DNA of 64,000 bases from Terana coerulea (GCA_024811115.1 JAKOGH010000812.1:486892-550891); one strand, 5' to 3'. Positions 35,871-48,156 are shown, counted from the first letter of the stretch. Numbers and translations are program-made. Notes: generated by a model not told the origin, from the letters alone.

Positions 35871-35902
35871 GTCCAGTTTAACGAGAGCGCCAGAAAGACT
35901 GT

Positions 35903-36471
35903 GAAATGGTAATTCTCCTTTTCTCCGGGAGAATGAGAGAATGCGGCAATATCCGAAGCGTGACCATTAGGTCACGGGCGGCTGAGCTCACCGATTGTCC
36001 GTGTATATGGTGTAGGGCGGGCGGCCCGCATATTCCCTCCTTAGGGCATAGCTGTAGCGTCGAGTCGCTGCCAGTGCTCGTCCTCACAGCGTACCCTCAC
36101 TACCGTTCTCTCCAGCTTATACTTGTACTCCTACCTCTTTAATTCCTTACTATGGATGGCTTGGGCTTTCATTTTCCGCCTGATATGTTCTCGCGCCAAG
36201 ATTGAGAGAACATCGTGCAGTGCTGACATGACCTGCATTCAAGCGGCCGGGAGAGGGCAGGACGAGCTGGAGCGTGGCCTGTACTACACAGCTTGCGGCG
36301 CACTCAAATTCAAGTCCAACGCCGCCGCCACTTCTCTTTTGGGAAAGGCGAATCAATCTCAATCTCCATCTCGATTTATCCACGTGGGTGCGATCACTGT
36401 GACAGGGGCCACTAAGCGCCTTCTCCCAATTCTCCTGATTCTCTCAATTCTCCTGGGAGAATCACCATTTC
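35903..36471. mobile_element. Small TIR element (GAAATGG ends)
   Basis: GAAATGGTAATTCTCC on the left is mirrored by GGGAGAATCACCATTTC on the right, and AGAATGAGAGAAT/ATTCTCTCAATTCT continue the inverted repeat inward. The interior is non-coding. No convincing target duplication was found. Confidence 0.45.
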
Positions 36472-36670
36472 CCAGACATCCTCCGAGAGCGAGTCTAAGC
36501 CCCTACAACGCTAGGCATCTATTCGCCATCTTCGATGCACTCTCCCACAGGCAGCTGCCTTGATGTCCACTTTCGGACCTTGCCCACGTCCTCCCCTCCA
36601 AGGTCAAGCAAGCAAGTGCCCAGCTGCGCTAGTTTCGTTCCCATCCGTATACATGACATTGGCCCTATGG

Positions 36671-37590
36671 GGCCTGCCATGCAGAGATCGAAAAATCGAT
36701 GCACAGTAATGTCATAGAACGTCTGGTCACTTCCGATCATCCAGGGTGTAGATCGCTCGCCCGTGATTGCGCGCGAGCACTCTAAGCTCACTGCTCTCTC
36801 AAGTCTTGAGCCTCCGGTCTCACTGCAGTACTTGCATATATGCCCATAGTTTCCATTTCACCATTTTGTTTCTTATAGTGTAATATCACAAAGATACATG
36901 TATCATCAAAGACTATAAATTGAGACAACCAGAGGTATGCTAGAAGCTGAAGGGATCGGACTGAGGGACAGGGCACACAGTACACAAGCAGCCTCCCAGA
37001 ATAAGAATTGAGGGTGGTGGAATGTTCTCTTGGACTGAATCAGCACTTTGTACAGGCAACTTGCTGTTGAAGGAGTGGAAACAGCACGAGCTCGCCTAGC
37101 AATGAGGCCAAGTGTGTGCAAGTGTCTAAGAGCAGTAGCGTCAACAGCGTCAGAACCAAAATACATACTGCATACAAGTATATAGTAGTGCTGTCAGATG
37201 GCATTCTACCTTTTGCAATGCCCAAAGTCCTCAAGCACTCGCCACCTCTCCAGAAACAGCCCCATGACGACCTCTGTTTGCGCAGGTTGTTTTTAGCATT
37301 GTTGGTTGGCTTAAGCGAAATTATTAGCTGGGGTGCACGTGAGGCAAGCGCAGGAGAGCGCTAAGAAGTAAACCGAAGAGCTGAGGAAAGAATAGGGGTA
37401 AGGAACAAAGGATAGGGCAAAGGGTGGAGTGAGCAAGGATAAAGTGAGGAAGGTTATCAAGACTCAATGTGCAACACAAGCCCGAGAGGTGTCATGTGCA
37501 AGCGATCTACACCTGGATGATTGGAAGTCACCAAAACGTTCTAATGCATCACTGTGCATCGATTATTCAATCTCTGCATGGCAGGCACTG
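36671..37590. repeat. Inverted repeat of about 88-base arms
   Basis: 36671-36758 is the imperfect reverse complement of 37500-37590 (shared blocks CGATCTACACC, TGGATGAT, ACTGTGCATCGAT, TCTCTGCATGGCAGGC). The 740 bases between hold no gene. Confidence 0.5.
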
Positions 37591-38266
37591 CCTTGATGCC
37601 TTAGAGATGGAATGGGAGCGAGACTACAGCTGCGGCGTATATGCAGACAGCCATCCTCGTATCTCCTTGCACTTGACTCGGCCTATTGACCAGCGCTTGC
37701 TCACGCACGGACCCAGGCAAGAGTGGCATTGCCTGGACGTCTTATATTCGCTCGCCTTCTCGGTGCAGCGATGCGTATCCTTGTCCTTTCCCCCATCGCC
37801 TTAGTCGACATCCACGAGCCATATCTCTTTGTGCGGGTGAGAGATCCTGCCTTTCTTATGTATGGGCTTATGCTGATATCGCGAGCCCTGCTATACTATT
37901 GGTTGCCCAGCCTCACACTGAGAGCGATACTAAGAGAGTTGTTTGGTTGTTGTAGGTAACAGTACGTCGCATACACACTACGGCTCCGTTGTAACACTGA
38001 CATTCATTTTATAGTCTTGATGTGCACTTAGGTACCTTAGAATCCCATACTACTACTATTTAACACTGCATGTTGGGCATGGGAGGGTTAGCACTGTACA
38101 CCCTGCATCCCACAGGTGCATTTCAGATATGTCACCTGTTTGCAGCAGCATTATACTGACTGCGTTCTTTTCAAGTCGTTGGGGCAGGCGTTGGCATCCA
38201 CGATGAAGACAATGACGGCAATGACGCGGGCGACACAATTTGCTGGCACCACCGTGGGAATATGGC
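37591..38266. other. Repeat-rich spacer without gene
   Basis: Only weak open stretches are present. It borders the large palindrome starting at 38267. Confidence 0.35.
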
Positions 38267-39733
38267 ACTGCAAAACCCAAGAGATAAATCCCGAAGATTT
38301 ATAGTGTAAATATGTGGTGGTTTGAAATAAAATGGCTAGCATAAGTCACGTGCATTAATTAAATATTCCTTTTGGAAGATATATCCCTTAAATGAATGCA
38401 TAAATCTACCTGACCAACTCTATATCCTTCCCTGATAACTCACAGAGCTTTACTCTGAGAATAAATCCCTTATATCTCTTGTAGCTTTTCTGCGGATTTA
38501 TAATAGGCACATTGCTTGTAGGCAACAGGATAAATTGACTAGATAAATAAAAAACAAGTCACACATGTATTCAGCATGAACTAGGCAGAGGTCTTCAGAA
38601 TATGTCCATTGGATTTATTGTGGCAATATATTCCACCTAATGCAGTGAGAGATATTGAGGACATATGGTTGACGTAAGTAAGGTAAAGAATGCAGATATA
38701 TTCATCATAGATCATATACTGCATATTTCCAAAATAAATCCAGCAGGACCTCGAACACTTAGAAATATAGATGTCTGCAAAAATAATAGTTGGTTGCGTT
38801 TAGCATAAGCCTTTTGACTATAGACACTAAACACACAATGTACATTGGTAGATTCACATATAATTGCAAATCTGGTGAGAGCTATCAACTTTTGTATACT
38901 TTGCACAATGGTGGTGTATTTGTAGAACTTTGTTGCCCAAGTTAATGACCTTGGCCAGATTGCACTGTTTTGACGTTGGCTAGTGTTAGCATTGTCAATA
39001 AGAGTCCCTATGGGGGCGTAAACGTGTAAGTGCTTACCACGGTGTCGTGTTTTATACGACGCAAACCTGTGCTTTGTTGTCACCATCATTGTGCAATGTA
39101 TGCAAAAGTTCAAAATAGTCCTTACTGGATTTGCAGTTGTATCTGAATATATCAATGTGTGTACTAGTAAGTTTGTTGTTAGTAATTAAAAGTCTCATAT
39201 TGAATGAGTCTATGTCTAACTACTATATTCGGCAGACATCTATGTTTCTAAGTATCCGAGGTCTTGCTGGATTTATCTTGAGATATGTGGTACATGATTT
39301 ATGATGAATATATCTGTATTCTTTGTCTTACTTATGTTAACCGTGTGTCCTTGATGTCTCTTGCTGAGTTAGGTGGAATATATTGCCACCGTAGTGGATG
39401 TATTCTGAAGACCTCTATTCATTTCAAATACATGTACGAATTATTTTGTATTTGTCCAAAGAAATTTCTCTTGTTGCTTACAGGTAATGTGCCCATTATA
39501 AATCCACAGAATAGCTACGAGAGATACAAGGGATTTATTGTCAGAATAAAGCTCTGTGAGTTATTGGAGAAGAATACAGAGTTAGGTGTGCAGATTTACA
39601 CATTCATTTAAGTTGTATATCTCCTGAAATGGAATATTTAGTCAATCCGCATGACTTATGCTGGCCATTTTGTTTAAGACTCCCACGTGTTGACACAATA
39701 AATCCCTAGAATTTATCTCTTTGGTTCTGCAGT
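38267..39733. mobile_element. 1.47 kb near-complete palindrome (fold-back element)
   Basis: The arms 38267-38920 and 39079-39733 are reverse complements of each other along almost their whole length, leaving a loop of only about 160 bases. Matching blocks include AGAGATAAAT at both outer ends, ATATATTCATCAT/ATGATGAATATAT, GGCAATATATTCCACC/GGTGGAATATATTGCC, CAATGGTGGTG/CACCATCATTG near the centre. The octamer GGATTTAT (or ATAAATCC) recurs many times in both arms. No transposase is encoded. Such a structure would fold as a long hairpin if transcribed. Confidence 0.7.
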
Positions 39734-41108
39734 ATGGGCTTGCATCGGATGGGGAGGCTAGAGGTAGGATAGATGCAAACCGCCAGAGCTTGGATGGTCG
39801 CAGTGGATGGAGGTGGTTGGAGGTGGTTAAATAGCTATTTTTAGACCTAGAATAGGTTCATGTGTACATCTGTTGGATATGAATGCATATCATTATACCA
39901 TGTTGCATCTGCCTGCTGTGATTTACAAACAAGAGCAAATGTATAGCAGCTATGCTATGTACAGCTGTATCTAACTAAGCCCATCCCACGCATCTACGTG
40001 GCTCTATGGGATTGATTGTGGTATATACCACTGTATCTCATTTGCTGCTGTTAGCTCCTTAGTCCAGATCTACACCCACAGTAAACAGTCTGTCACTACA
40101 TCCACTGGCTCCACTTGTTATACTACGTTGACTCTCGTTATACTCGAAAAATTGCACTTTTAACTAGGGCTTATGAAGTGTCGGTCACCAATCACATGGC
40201 CCAACAATGCTCTGTGATCTACACATATACACACCTCAATTTTGCGCCTGTGGTGCAAGAGGATTGCACTAGCTAACCACCCAAACATAGTGGAGAGGGG
40301 GAGGGGGGCTCTTGGGCCCCTTATAGAAATTTTTCAAAGTATCAAATATCTTGTTTTGAGACTTCAGATAGTGATTTTAGAAAGGAATGTGTATTCAAAA
40401 CTCTCTTACCAAGCCAGAATTAATGTTTTACTCTACCTAACCTTGAGATTTAATTAATATTTGCTTTCCACAACTGCTGGTCAGCTCTGTTTGGGAAAGG
40501 ACATCTCGATAATGTTTTTTATTAGCATACTACACTATAGCAAGTATTTGTAGTAATATAAGCAACATATCAGACATCGAAATAATGCAGCTGAAGCAGT
40601 ATAGAGTGTGGTGAACAGGTGCTTAATGTATCACAATGGCAAGAGGTTCCCACGCACCTTCCTCTTTAGGGAGGGAGGGAAGAAGGGGGAAAGGGGTCTA
40701 ATGGCCTATCCAAAAAAGGACCATCAGGTAAGAATTTTTTTCTGTAGTCCCCTTGCTTTGGCACCATTATTCAACTGCCACTGCTTAGGCTATGTGGTCA
40801 CAGGTCATAGCCTGCCTCAACAGTACATTTATACCATATGTTTTAGATCGCGAGTTACAAGGGCCGCTGCTTGATTGGTAAAGTACAGTATCTGCAGAGA
40901 ACAATATCACAAAGCAAAATACAGTCCGGCGGTGGCTATGAAAGCAGGTGGATGGATTTAGTGCAGAGACACCCATGACGGCATATTTCTACACCAGCTT
41001 GAAACTGTAGCAGATATGACTGGCCTGTGTTGCAGAGATGTACTTGACGTGTACCAAGAGTGAGCAGATCAGAATGGATGTGGAATAGATGAAAAACAAT
41101 ATATGCAG
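39734..41108. other. AT-rich stretch without gene
   Basis: 1.4 kb of repeat-like DNA with only short open stretches (for example 40608-40874) and no recognised motif. It separates two fold-back elements. Confidence 0.4.
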
Positions 41109-41972
41109 GCCTGAGCCAAAGCATTGTGATACAGTCTGCAGTAACTACTGTAGAGCAATTGTGTTACTTTGTATAGTAAATTGTAAAATGGTGTTTTGGT
41201 TCACAAATTGTAAAAACATTGATGGCTTAGTGTCAGTGTTTGTATGACTTTGCAAAACTTATATCGGCTATTGTAAAACAGTGTAAAAGCACTGTTAGCT
41301 ATTGTAAAATGTTGTAAAAGTGCTAAAGTATTGTAAAACTTTATATACTAATTATCAACCATTCAAAAGCTGGCTTGTAAAGTTGATAACAATTTGAAGT
41401 CGAAGAATATATATACTTTGAATTATAAAGAATACTATTAACTAGCAAAGCTTATATAAGTGCAAACTAATAACATACTTGCATAGATTGCATTTAGAGC
41501 TAATGTAATATATGAAATATAGTATACATTCTTTATACTTTGATGGAATTATTGTAGAATTGTATTTTACTCCATTTCAATGTAATATAGATGATATGGA
41601 TTTATTTGAATTTATTTTGAATTTAGTTTGGGCGCTTGTGTTTATGAAGTCCAAACTTGTAGCCCTAAAAGAGCTGATTCTAACTATGCCGGAATGACAA
41701 AGATATGTTTAGTAGTTATTGTGCAAAGTGCAAAATATTAAATGCAGATACCCCAGTTTTTATTGCCTACACATATGTATGAACAAATACAATATGTGTT
41801 ATTAACCATCTTAAGCAATGACTTTGCTAGAGCTTTGAGCAATACTTAGTATTTGGTCCAATAGTAGCTTACTACTGCTAACATATAATATATATTGTTT
41901 CATTGCATTTGGCTGAAGTTATTTATAATGAATAGACTAGAGTGCACACATACAATGAACTTTACAGCTGTC

Positions 41973-42629
41973 ACAATTTCCCTCAGCGCTAGTCTACAGC
42001 GCTTAGAGTGTAACATCAAGTCACGGGACATGTTATCCAGTCGTCACAACAGCGTTACAAGATGCTGATCAGTTGGCCATGCGACAGACGCATGGTTATC
42101 AGGGATATGCCTTATACAGACATAGGATCATGGACTCAGTTCTGGATTCGTTCTAGACTATGACCTCACTATGAGGTCACTATAACATCGTGTACTGGTA
42201 GTGTACAGTAGCTAGATTAGGACATCTAGATAGTGTTGATGTTAGCATGATAGCTAGGTCTGATAAGGAGTTAGAGCGTTGGTATGCTCTAGAGCCTTAG
42301 TCATGGATCACCTGACTGTATCAGTCAGCACATGGTATTGGAGGTCTTAGATAGTGTCTGGGGTCCCTCTACACATGTATATAAGAGGCTGGTCTGAGGG
42401 CTAACACCAGACTCAACAACATCGTTGATTCATATCTCCTCTACTCGCTTTACTCAAAGTCCCCTGCTCTCCCAACTGCTCCAAGCATTCCTAGCAGGTG
42501 AGTATTAGAGTTTTGTGATAACAGCTAACTTGTATCTCAAAGCATCTTTTGACGTTATCTATTGCTGTAACACATCTGCTATGTTTATTTTTAATTCAAG
42601 CAATGAAGTACTGATTAGTGCTTTATGTA
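41973..42629 (+). mobile_element. LTR-like segment inside the fold-back element
   Basis: It begins TGTCACAATTTCCCTCAGCG and carries a core promoter-like TATATAAGAGGCT at about 42380, followed by a pyrimidine-rich leader, CTAGCAG|GTGAGT and, 140 bases on, TTGTTGCAG|ATGG, which reads like a 5' leader intron. This layout fits the LTR and leader of an LTR retrotransposon. No gag-pol follows, so it is a remnant. The borders are estimates. Confidence 0.4.
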
Positions 42630-43052
42630 TTGTTGCAGATGGACACACATACGTAGCACCATTTTTCATTCTCTTACACTTGTTAGCACAGATACATAGC
42701 CTGGTAGCAGCTCCAGGAGCCTCTGGACTTTATTCCGATGATCCCGGCACTTAGCGCCCAAATACAGCTCAATTCTTCCCACGTTCTCTGACACTTAGCA
42801 CTCTGGACTCTCTAGCCTTGTCCTTCATCTCGACCTCTTAGTCATTGGGGATAAGGTATGTATTTAATACATTGTACTTAGTAGCAATACTAACTTGATC
42901 ATTGGGGACAAGTATTGGCGCCAGCCTACTTGTTCTGTGAGGTCTACTTAGAGTTGGCCAGCATCGCCCTCCTCAGATGTATCCTGCCATCTATTCTACA
43001 TTCACTCTGATCCATCCGCTCTGGTTATGTGTCCAGCTTATCTCCACAACAT
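42630..43052 (+). repeat. Dispersed repeat, copy 3 of 3
   Basis: Direct copy of 10885-11320 and inverted copy of 8250-8675, beginning TTGCAGATGGACACACAT right after the LTR-like segment and retaining GATCCCGGCACTTAGCGCCC. Its position suggests what this repeat originally was. Confidence 0.6.
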
Positions 43053-43757
43053 GTATGCTTTAGGATATGAAGAGCTGGCTTTAGTACTGTGTATATAGTA
43101 AAAACCGGGGTATCTGCATTTAATATTTTGCACTTTGCACAATAACTACTAAACATATTTTTGTCATTCCGGCATAGTTAGAATCAGCTCTTTTAGCTAC
43201 AAGTTTGGACTTCATAAACACAAGCGCCCAAACTAAATTCAAAATAAATTCAAATAAATCCATATCATCTATATTACATTGAAATGGAGTAAAATACAAC
43301 TCTACAATAATTCCATCAAAGTATAAAGAATGTATACTATATTTCATATATTACATTAGCTCTAAATGCAATCTATGCAAGTATGTTATTAGTTTGCACT
43401 TATATAAGCTTTGCTAGTTAATAGTATTCTTTATAATTCAAAGTATATATATTCTTCGACTTCAAATTGTTATCAACTTTACAAGCCAGCTTTTGAATGG
43501 TTGATAATTAGTATATAAAGTTTTACAATACTTTACAGCACTTTTACAACATTTTACAATAGCTAACAGTGCTTTTACACTGTTTTACAATAGCCGATAT
43601 AAGTTTTGCAAAGTCATACAAACACTGACACTAAGCCATCAATGCTTTTATAATTTGTGCACTAAAACACCATTTTACAATTTACTATACAAAGTAACAC
43701 AATTGCTCTACAGTAGTTATTGGAGATTGTATTATAACACTTTGGCTCAGGCGGTGT

Positions 43758-45900
43758 TATTGTTATTTCCTCTGTTCCTCCTTCTCTTGGCTTTAATTGC
43801 TGCTCTCATTGTTTCTATTGCCGTTGTTGCCGTTGTTAGAGTTGCCATTGTTCGAGTTGCCGTTGCTGTTGTTACTAGAGTTGTTACTGCTATTGCTCTC
43901 ACTTGAGCCAGACTGCTAGTTTGGGTGTATGCCCTTATCTCAGTGTTGCTTAGTGGTATGGTTCATCTCTTTCTTGCACTTAGCACAGTATTTAGAGTGC
44001 TTAGGCGTGTTGGAAACGCAGGCAATCTGGGTCCAGTTGGCGACACAGCATAACTCTTTCTCGATAACCCCAGGCCTGATGTTGCTTAGCTTGAGCGTAC
44101 TTAGACCCTGGACCATTGCAAGGATGGTGCCAGCAATGGCTTAGTATGACAATGACATACAATTGATGATAAGAAGAGTGAGGAGTTGATCCAAGATGGT
44201 GATACTGGTGTTGACAATTTATGTAGCGGCCTTGATTATGATGTCAATCTGAGGTCTAATTGCGAACTTCTCAGATAGCTACACATTGAATAGCTTCCGA
44301 AAGGCAAAAAGGTGCTATTGGCTCTAGACTTCTCATACTCAGCCTTGAGAGAGTTTCAGGCAGCTAGGGCTTTGTATTTATCTGCCACGTGGTGCTTGAT
44401 GTTAGCTGCCACATATATTTAAATGATGCCTAGCACTTTGTCATTCTTTTATTCTGCAAAGCTTAAGCGGTTAGCTCAGCTTCTGTGGGAGTTGCCACGA
44501 TAGCAGGGGTGGGCTGAGTTATGTCAGGCTGAGGCGTTGCAGCTGTCAAGCTGTAGCCTTTAATTAGGAACCAAACTCTACTATATCAGGAGGAAGGCTT
44601 TGACAGTGTTAGCTCACTCGCAGTAGTTTGTGCTATTAAATGTTGGTAAAGCCATGTTGATCTTGACTTCATCAGATGAAAAGGACATAGTCAGCATTGA
44701 ATGATGGAATGAGTAAACGTCGGTCCAAGACAAACTTGTTAAGCATCACTTTCTACGTGAACGTCTAGAGACGAAAGACTGAGATTTGGTAACTTAAATA
44801 CTAGGACGTCTGGTCTATAATATATCTTGTTGTTGACTTTAATTGTGTACAGTTCTGGGTTGTTATATTTTTGAGGAAAAAGAAGTGTAGTCTATTCTCC
44901 TTGCCATCTCTGAATCTAAGTGTAAAGTTGCATGAGGACAATGTGTGAATGTATTTGTCATAACCAAACTCTTTAGTAGTGAAGAGTTTCTCAATTGCAC
45001 ACTCAACTGGTGCAAGAAAACTTTCAGCTGGTGTGCCTGAGTTCCTAAACTAGTTGCACTCAAGTTGTGCATCTAAAATGTTCAACTGTTCCTGGAATTG
45101 AGCGACGGTTTCTAGAAGTTCCTCTATTGTAGTAGGTGCTTGTTAAGCAGACCACTTTAGATCAGCAAGCTGTAATTGCCGATTGAGCAAGTAGAGTTGG
45201 GAAATGATGATTTTAAATTTTAAACAAAATAATAAACACTTCGGATATACACAAGATATTTCAAATATAAGCAGTACAATTTTAATTCTTGTAATCCTAC
45301 AACTTCTCAAAGTAGCTTCTCTTAAAAACCACACTGAGCGCTCGGATAATGTAAGCCTAGTTTTTACGCAGACCCTTGAAGGAAATCTCTTCAACAGTTT
45401 TCAAATCACAATTCCATGCTTGAAATTCCTCCCTTGTCCCATCCTTCCCAGTATCCTTCAAATGAAGCTGATGGAGGTGGGTGAGCTGACAAATTAGCCT
45501 TTGAAGGTTTCTTATCAATGCACGGTTAATGGATTCCTCCTACATGAAGGTTTCGAATATGTCCAAGCGCTTGAGCGTAGTGCTGAACTTCAGGTTAAAG
45601 ATCCAGATGAGGTCAGCTTTGGTTAACTTCTCGAAGTTAAAAAGGACATCCTTAGTGGCAATGAGAGTAAAGGTTGGTGCAAGAATATTCGAGAACCTCT
45701 CAGCGAGAGTAGGCTTCATGGGACTAGCTAGGATGTGCTTGCGCTTGGCTTTCTTCTCGCGTGCCCAATACTAATTGCAGACTTGGTCGTTCTGACTGGT
45801 GATAGCAGTATCTGAAGAGAGCTTAGTGTGGGTAAAGCGAAGAAGTTAACCACAGGGCTTAAGGCCTTTAAAACCAATGTGGTTTGCTAAACACTCCTTA
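43758..45900 (-). pseudogene. Retrotransposon gag-like remnant
   Basis: On the minus strand fragments in several frames suggest a gag polyprotein: a P/A/T-rich segment ending near ATPTEAELTA followed by LQNKRM, a later C/H-containing segment (YCAKCKKEMNH near 43990), then an N/G-rich tail (NSNNGNSNNGNNGN near 43800-43900). Many stops and shifts break it. The order resembles Ty1/copia gag proteins, but no protease, integrase or reverse transcriptase follows. The class is uncertain. Confidence 0.35.
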
Positions 45901-46132
45901 GCATGGAAATGGTCAAGTCACTCTTGCGATGACTTGTAGACAGGAGTAAGATTGAGCAAACTGGCTGACACTATGGGTTATGCAGGAATATTGTCAAAAC
46001 AATTTTCTGCCGCGCAGAATTAACAAGACTCACTCATTAATCTGAAATATATAAACATTTGGTAAAACAGGGTTCAAGGGACCAAAGTGTGAAAACACAG
46101 CAAAGGTAACCAGAAGAGTGACAGAGGTAACA
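45901..46132. other. Spacer of repeat-like DNA
   Basis: No gene or defined element seen between the gag-like remnant and the head-to-head arms. Confidence 0.3.
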
Positions 46133-46974
46133 ATATATGAGTTTAGAGCTCGAAGCTCATAACCTTTGAGAAAGGATACAATTGAACTTAGTGATATTCA
46201 GCATATTCTAGCTGGTATATATACAAGTAATGTAGGACCTCTGGAGCTGCTAAGACTCCTGGTACAATACTCAAGTCTGACTATATATAGTGATCTACTC
46301 ATGTGGCGTATAGTGAGGGGTCAGAAGACTCTACTCTAGTCTATGGAATACCTGAGGTTGTACTCTGGATCATCTATGTCCATAATGAGCAATAGTCCTT
46401 GTGGTGCTGATAAGTACTCGTGCATAGCAGTGGCTGGGCACTTATATTCCTACAGTTCAGGCTGCGCCCTTTTGCAGGGCTGAGGCTGCAGTAGAACAAT
46501 GCTCAGATAACAAATATGAGTGTCATACATATAGAGGCTCATAAAGACATAAGGGATATTCCATTGCACTACTATGAAGTTTCCTATGTGCAAGGACAAT
46601 GTGTGTGTGGATAACCAGGAATGATGCACAGCCTGGTGCTGTGCGAATGTACTGCATGAGTTGTCAGAATATAAATGCTTAGCTGCTGCTATGCACGGCG
46701 CCTATCAGTGCCACAAGGACTATTGCCCAATATGGGCATAGGAAATCCAGAGTATAATTTTGGGTATTCCATAGACTAGAGTAGTGTCTCCTGACCTCTC
46801 TCCATATGCCACATGCATAGATCACTTAGAATAGCTAGACCTGAGTATTGTACCAGGAGTCTTAGTAGTTTCAGGGGTCCTTTATTACTTGTATACATAT
46901 CAAGCTAAATATGCTGAATATACCTAAGTTCAATCATTCTCATTCTCTTATGGATTAGCTTCTAGATCTATGAC
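46133..46974. mobile_element. Head-to-head LTR-like inverted arms
   Basis: Arm 46133-46455 is the imperfect reverse complement of 46660-46974. Shared blocks include TTGAACTTAG, ATATTCAGCATATT, AAGACTCCTGGTACAATACTC and CTACTCTAGTCTATGGAATACC (partly). The outer end of the right arm reads TGTCATAGATCTAGAAGC on the minus strand, a typical LTR start. Two solo-LTR-like copies in opposite orientation, about 200 bases apart, explain this best. Confidence 0.5.
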
Positions 46975-47528
46975 AGGCACCATCTTGAACCCTAGTTTGA
47001 AATGACGCTCAGTGTAGGTATGTGGAAAAGCATCATGATATTTGTATTTATCACTGACTGAGGTAGAAATGAACGAATAATTCAGAAGAAAAAATTAACT
47101 ATATAGCACACACCAGCGTAGGCTCAAGGGCTACAGCCCAATATTTGCACTCCTGGCCAGATAGTTTCATCAAGCTTTGTAAGCTGAAAATCAGAGGATC
47201 ACAGTGCTGTCATGTTCACATTGCCAAACTGTGGGGTTGACAGCATTAAGCTGAAGTGTGTTTGGCTTCACTTGCCTATGATTGAACATTGAGAGCTATC
47301 CAGGCTGAGTGTATGCCAACAAAATGTCGCTGTTGTGGTATGTTGAAGAAAATGCAACCATGGGAGTTAGAATCATGTTGGGCTGATGTGCTCTGCTTCC
47401 TTCCAGAAGTGGTACTGAATGGGCTTTGTAGTGTTTGATGATGTATTGCTTGCAGATGCCATACTGTACTTTTTCAACCACACCAGTGACTCCTGTAACT
47501 GTGATCCAAAATATATGATGCAGGCATA
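46975..47528. other. Spacer without gene
   Basis: 550 bases of low-complexity, repeat-like DNA in which I see no gene. Confidence 0.35.
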
Positions 47529-47536
47529 CTGGTGAG

Positions 47537-48148
47537 TAGTGATGTGCGGGCTTGGCTTGGCCCACAAACCCTGGCTTGGGCTTGGCTTAAAGGGCTCAGG
47601 CTCGCGTTGACCCCTAACCAAGCCCTGAGCCCAGAGTAGGGCCTGGCTTGGGCTTGGCTTGGCCCAAGCCTGGGCTTGAAGAGTTATAATGCTGCCATGT
47701 GAATATGATCAGTAAGTACACTATCATGCTAAAAATGGTATCTACACTTACCTAGGCATTATATCTAGACAAATTCACAGCTATTGGAGCATGTTTTGAG
47801 CTTCACCCTGGCATGAGGAGCAAGTATTGACTCTGACTCAGTATTAGTGCCGAGCTCTCCTGCAAGCTGTCGAGCTTACTATAGAGCCTAGTGAGCAAGA
47901 CATTGGTTTTACATGTATGTCTCCCACTATAACTCTTTTATAGCCAGGTTCTGGCCCACTTACACTATATACAGTGATGTATCTACTAGTCATTGTCAGG
48001 CCAGGGCTTGAGGGCCAGGCTGGGCTTGGCTTGAGCTCAAACCAAGCTCTGGGCCCTGTCAAGCCCTCATGAAGGCCTAGCTTAGCTCGGCCAGTGAGGG
48101 CTTGGCTTGAGAGCTTGAGGGCTTGAAGCCCAAGCTGGCACATCACTA
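47537..48148. mobile_element. hAT-like MITE 2 (subterminal GGGCTTGG motif)
   Basis: The ends TAGTGATGTGCGGGCTTGG and ...GGCACATCACTA are inverted. The octamer CTGGTGAG flanks both sides exactly (47529-47536 and 48149-48156), the 8-base target duplication expected for hAT transposition. GGGCTTGGCTTGG and its complement recur near both ends. The 612-base element has no transposase. Confidence 0.85.
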
Positions 48149-48156
48149 CTGGTGAG

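Larger units (their letters stand above)
41109..43757. mobile_element. 2.65 kb fold-back element with about 650-base arms
   Basis: Arm 41109-41764 (from GCCTGAGCCAAAG) is repeated in reverse at 43092-43757 (ending CTTTGGCTCAGGC) with few differences. Each arm can encode the same short peptide (MKYSIHSLYFDGIIVELYF...), at 41512 plus and 43347 minus, possibly part of a former transposase or passenger protein. The arms are very AT-rich and contain ATTGTAAAA repeats. The 1.3 kb centre (41765-43091) holds an LTR-like segment and repeat copy 3. Confidence 0.7.

Noticed and set aside
43655..43906. Hydrophobic V/A/L-rich plus-strand frame resembling a membrane protein
   Set aside because: Caused by a GTTGTTGCC-type simple repeat; the minus strand reads it as an N/G-rich gag-like tail.
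38267..46974. RIP (repeat-induced point mutation) as the cause of low GC
   Set aside because: The arms of the fold-back elements remain nearly identical and AT-rich in both copies; RIP is not expected in this group, and no C-to-T asymmetry could be measured by eye.
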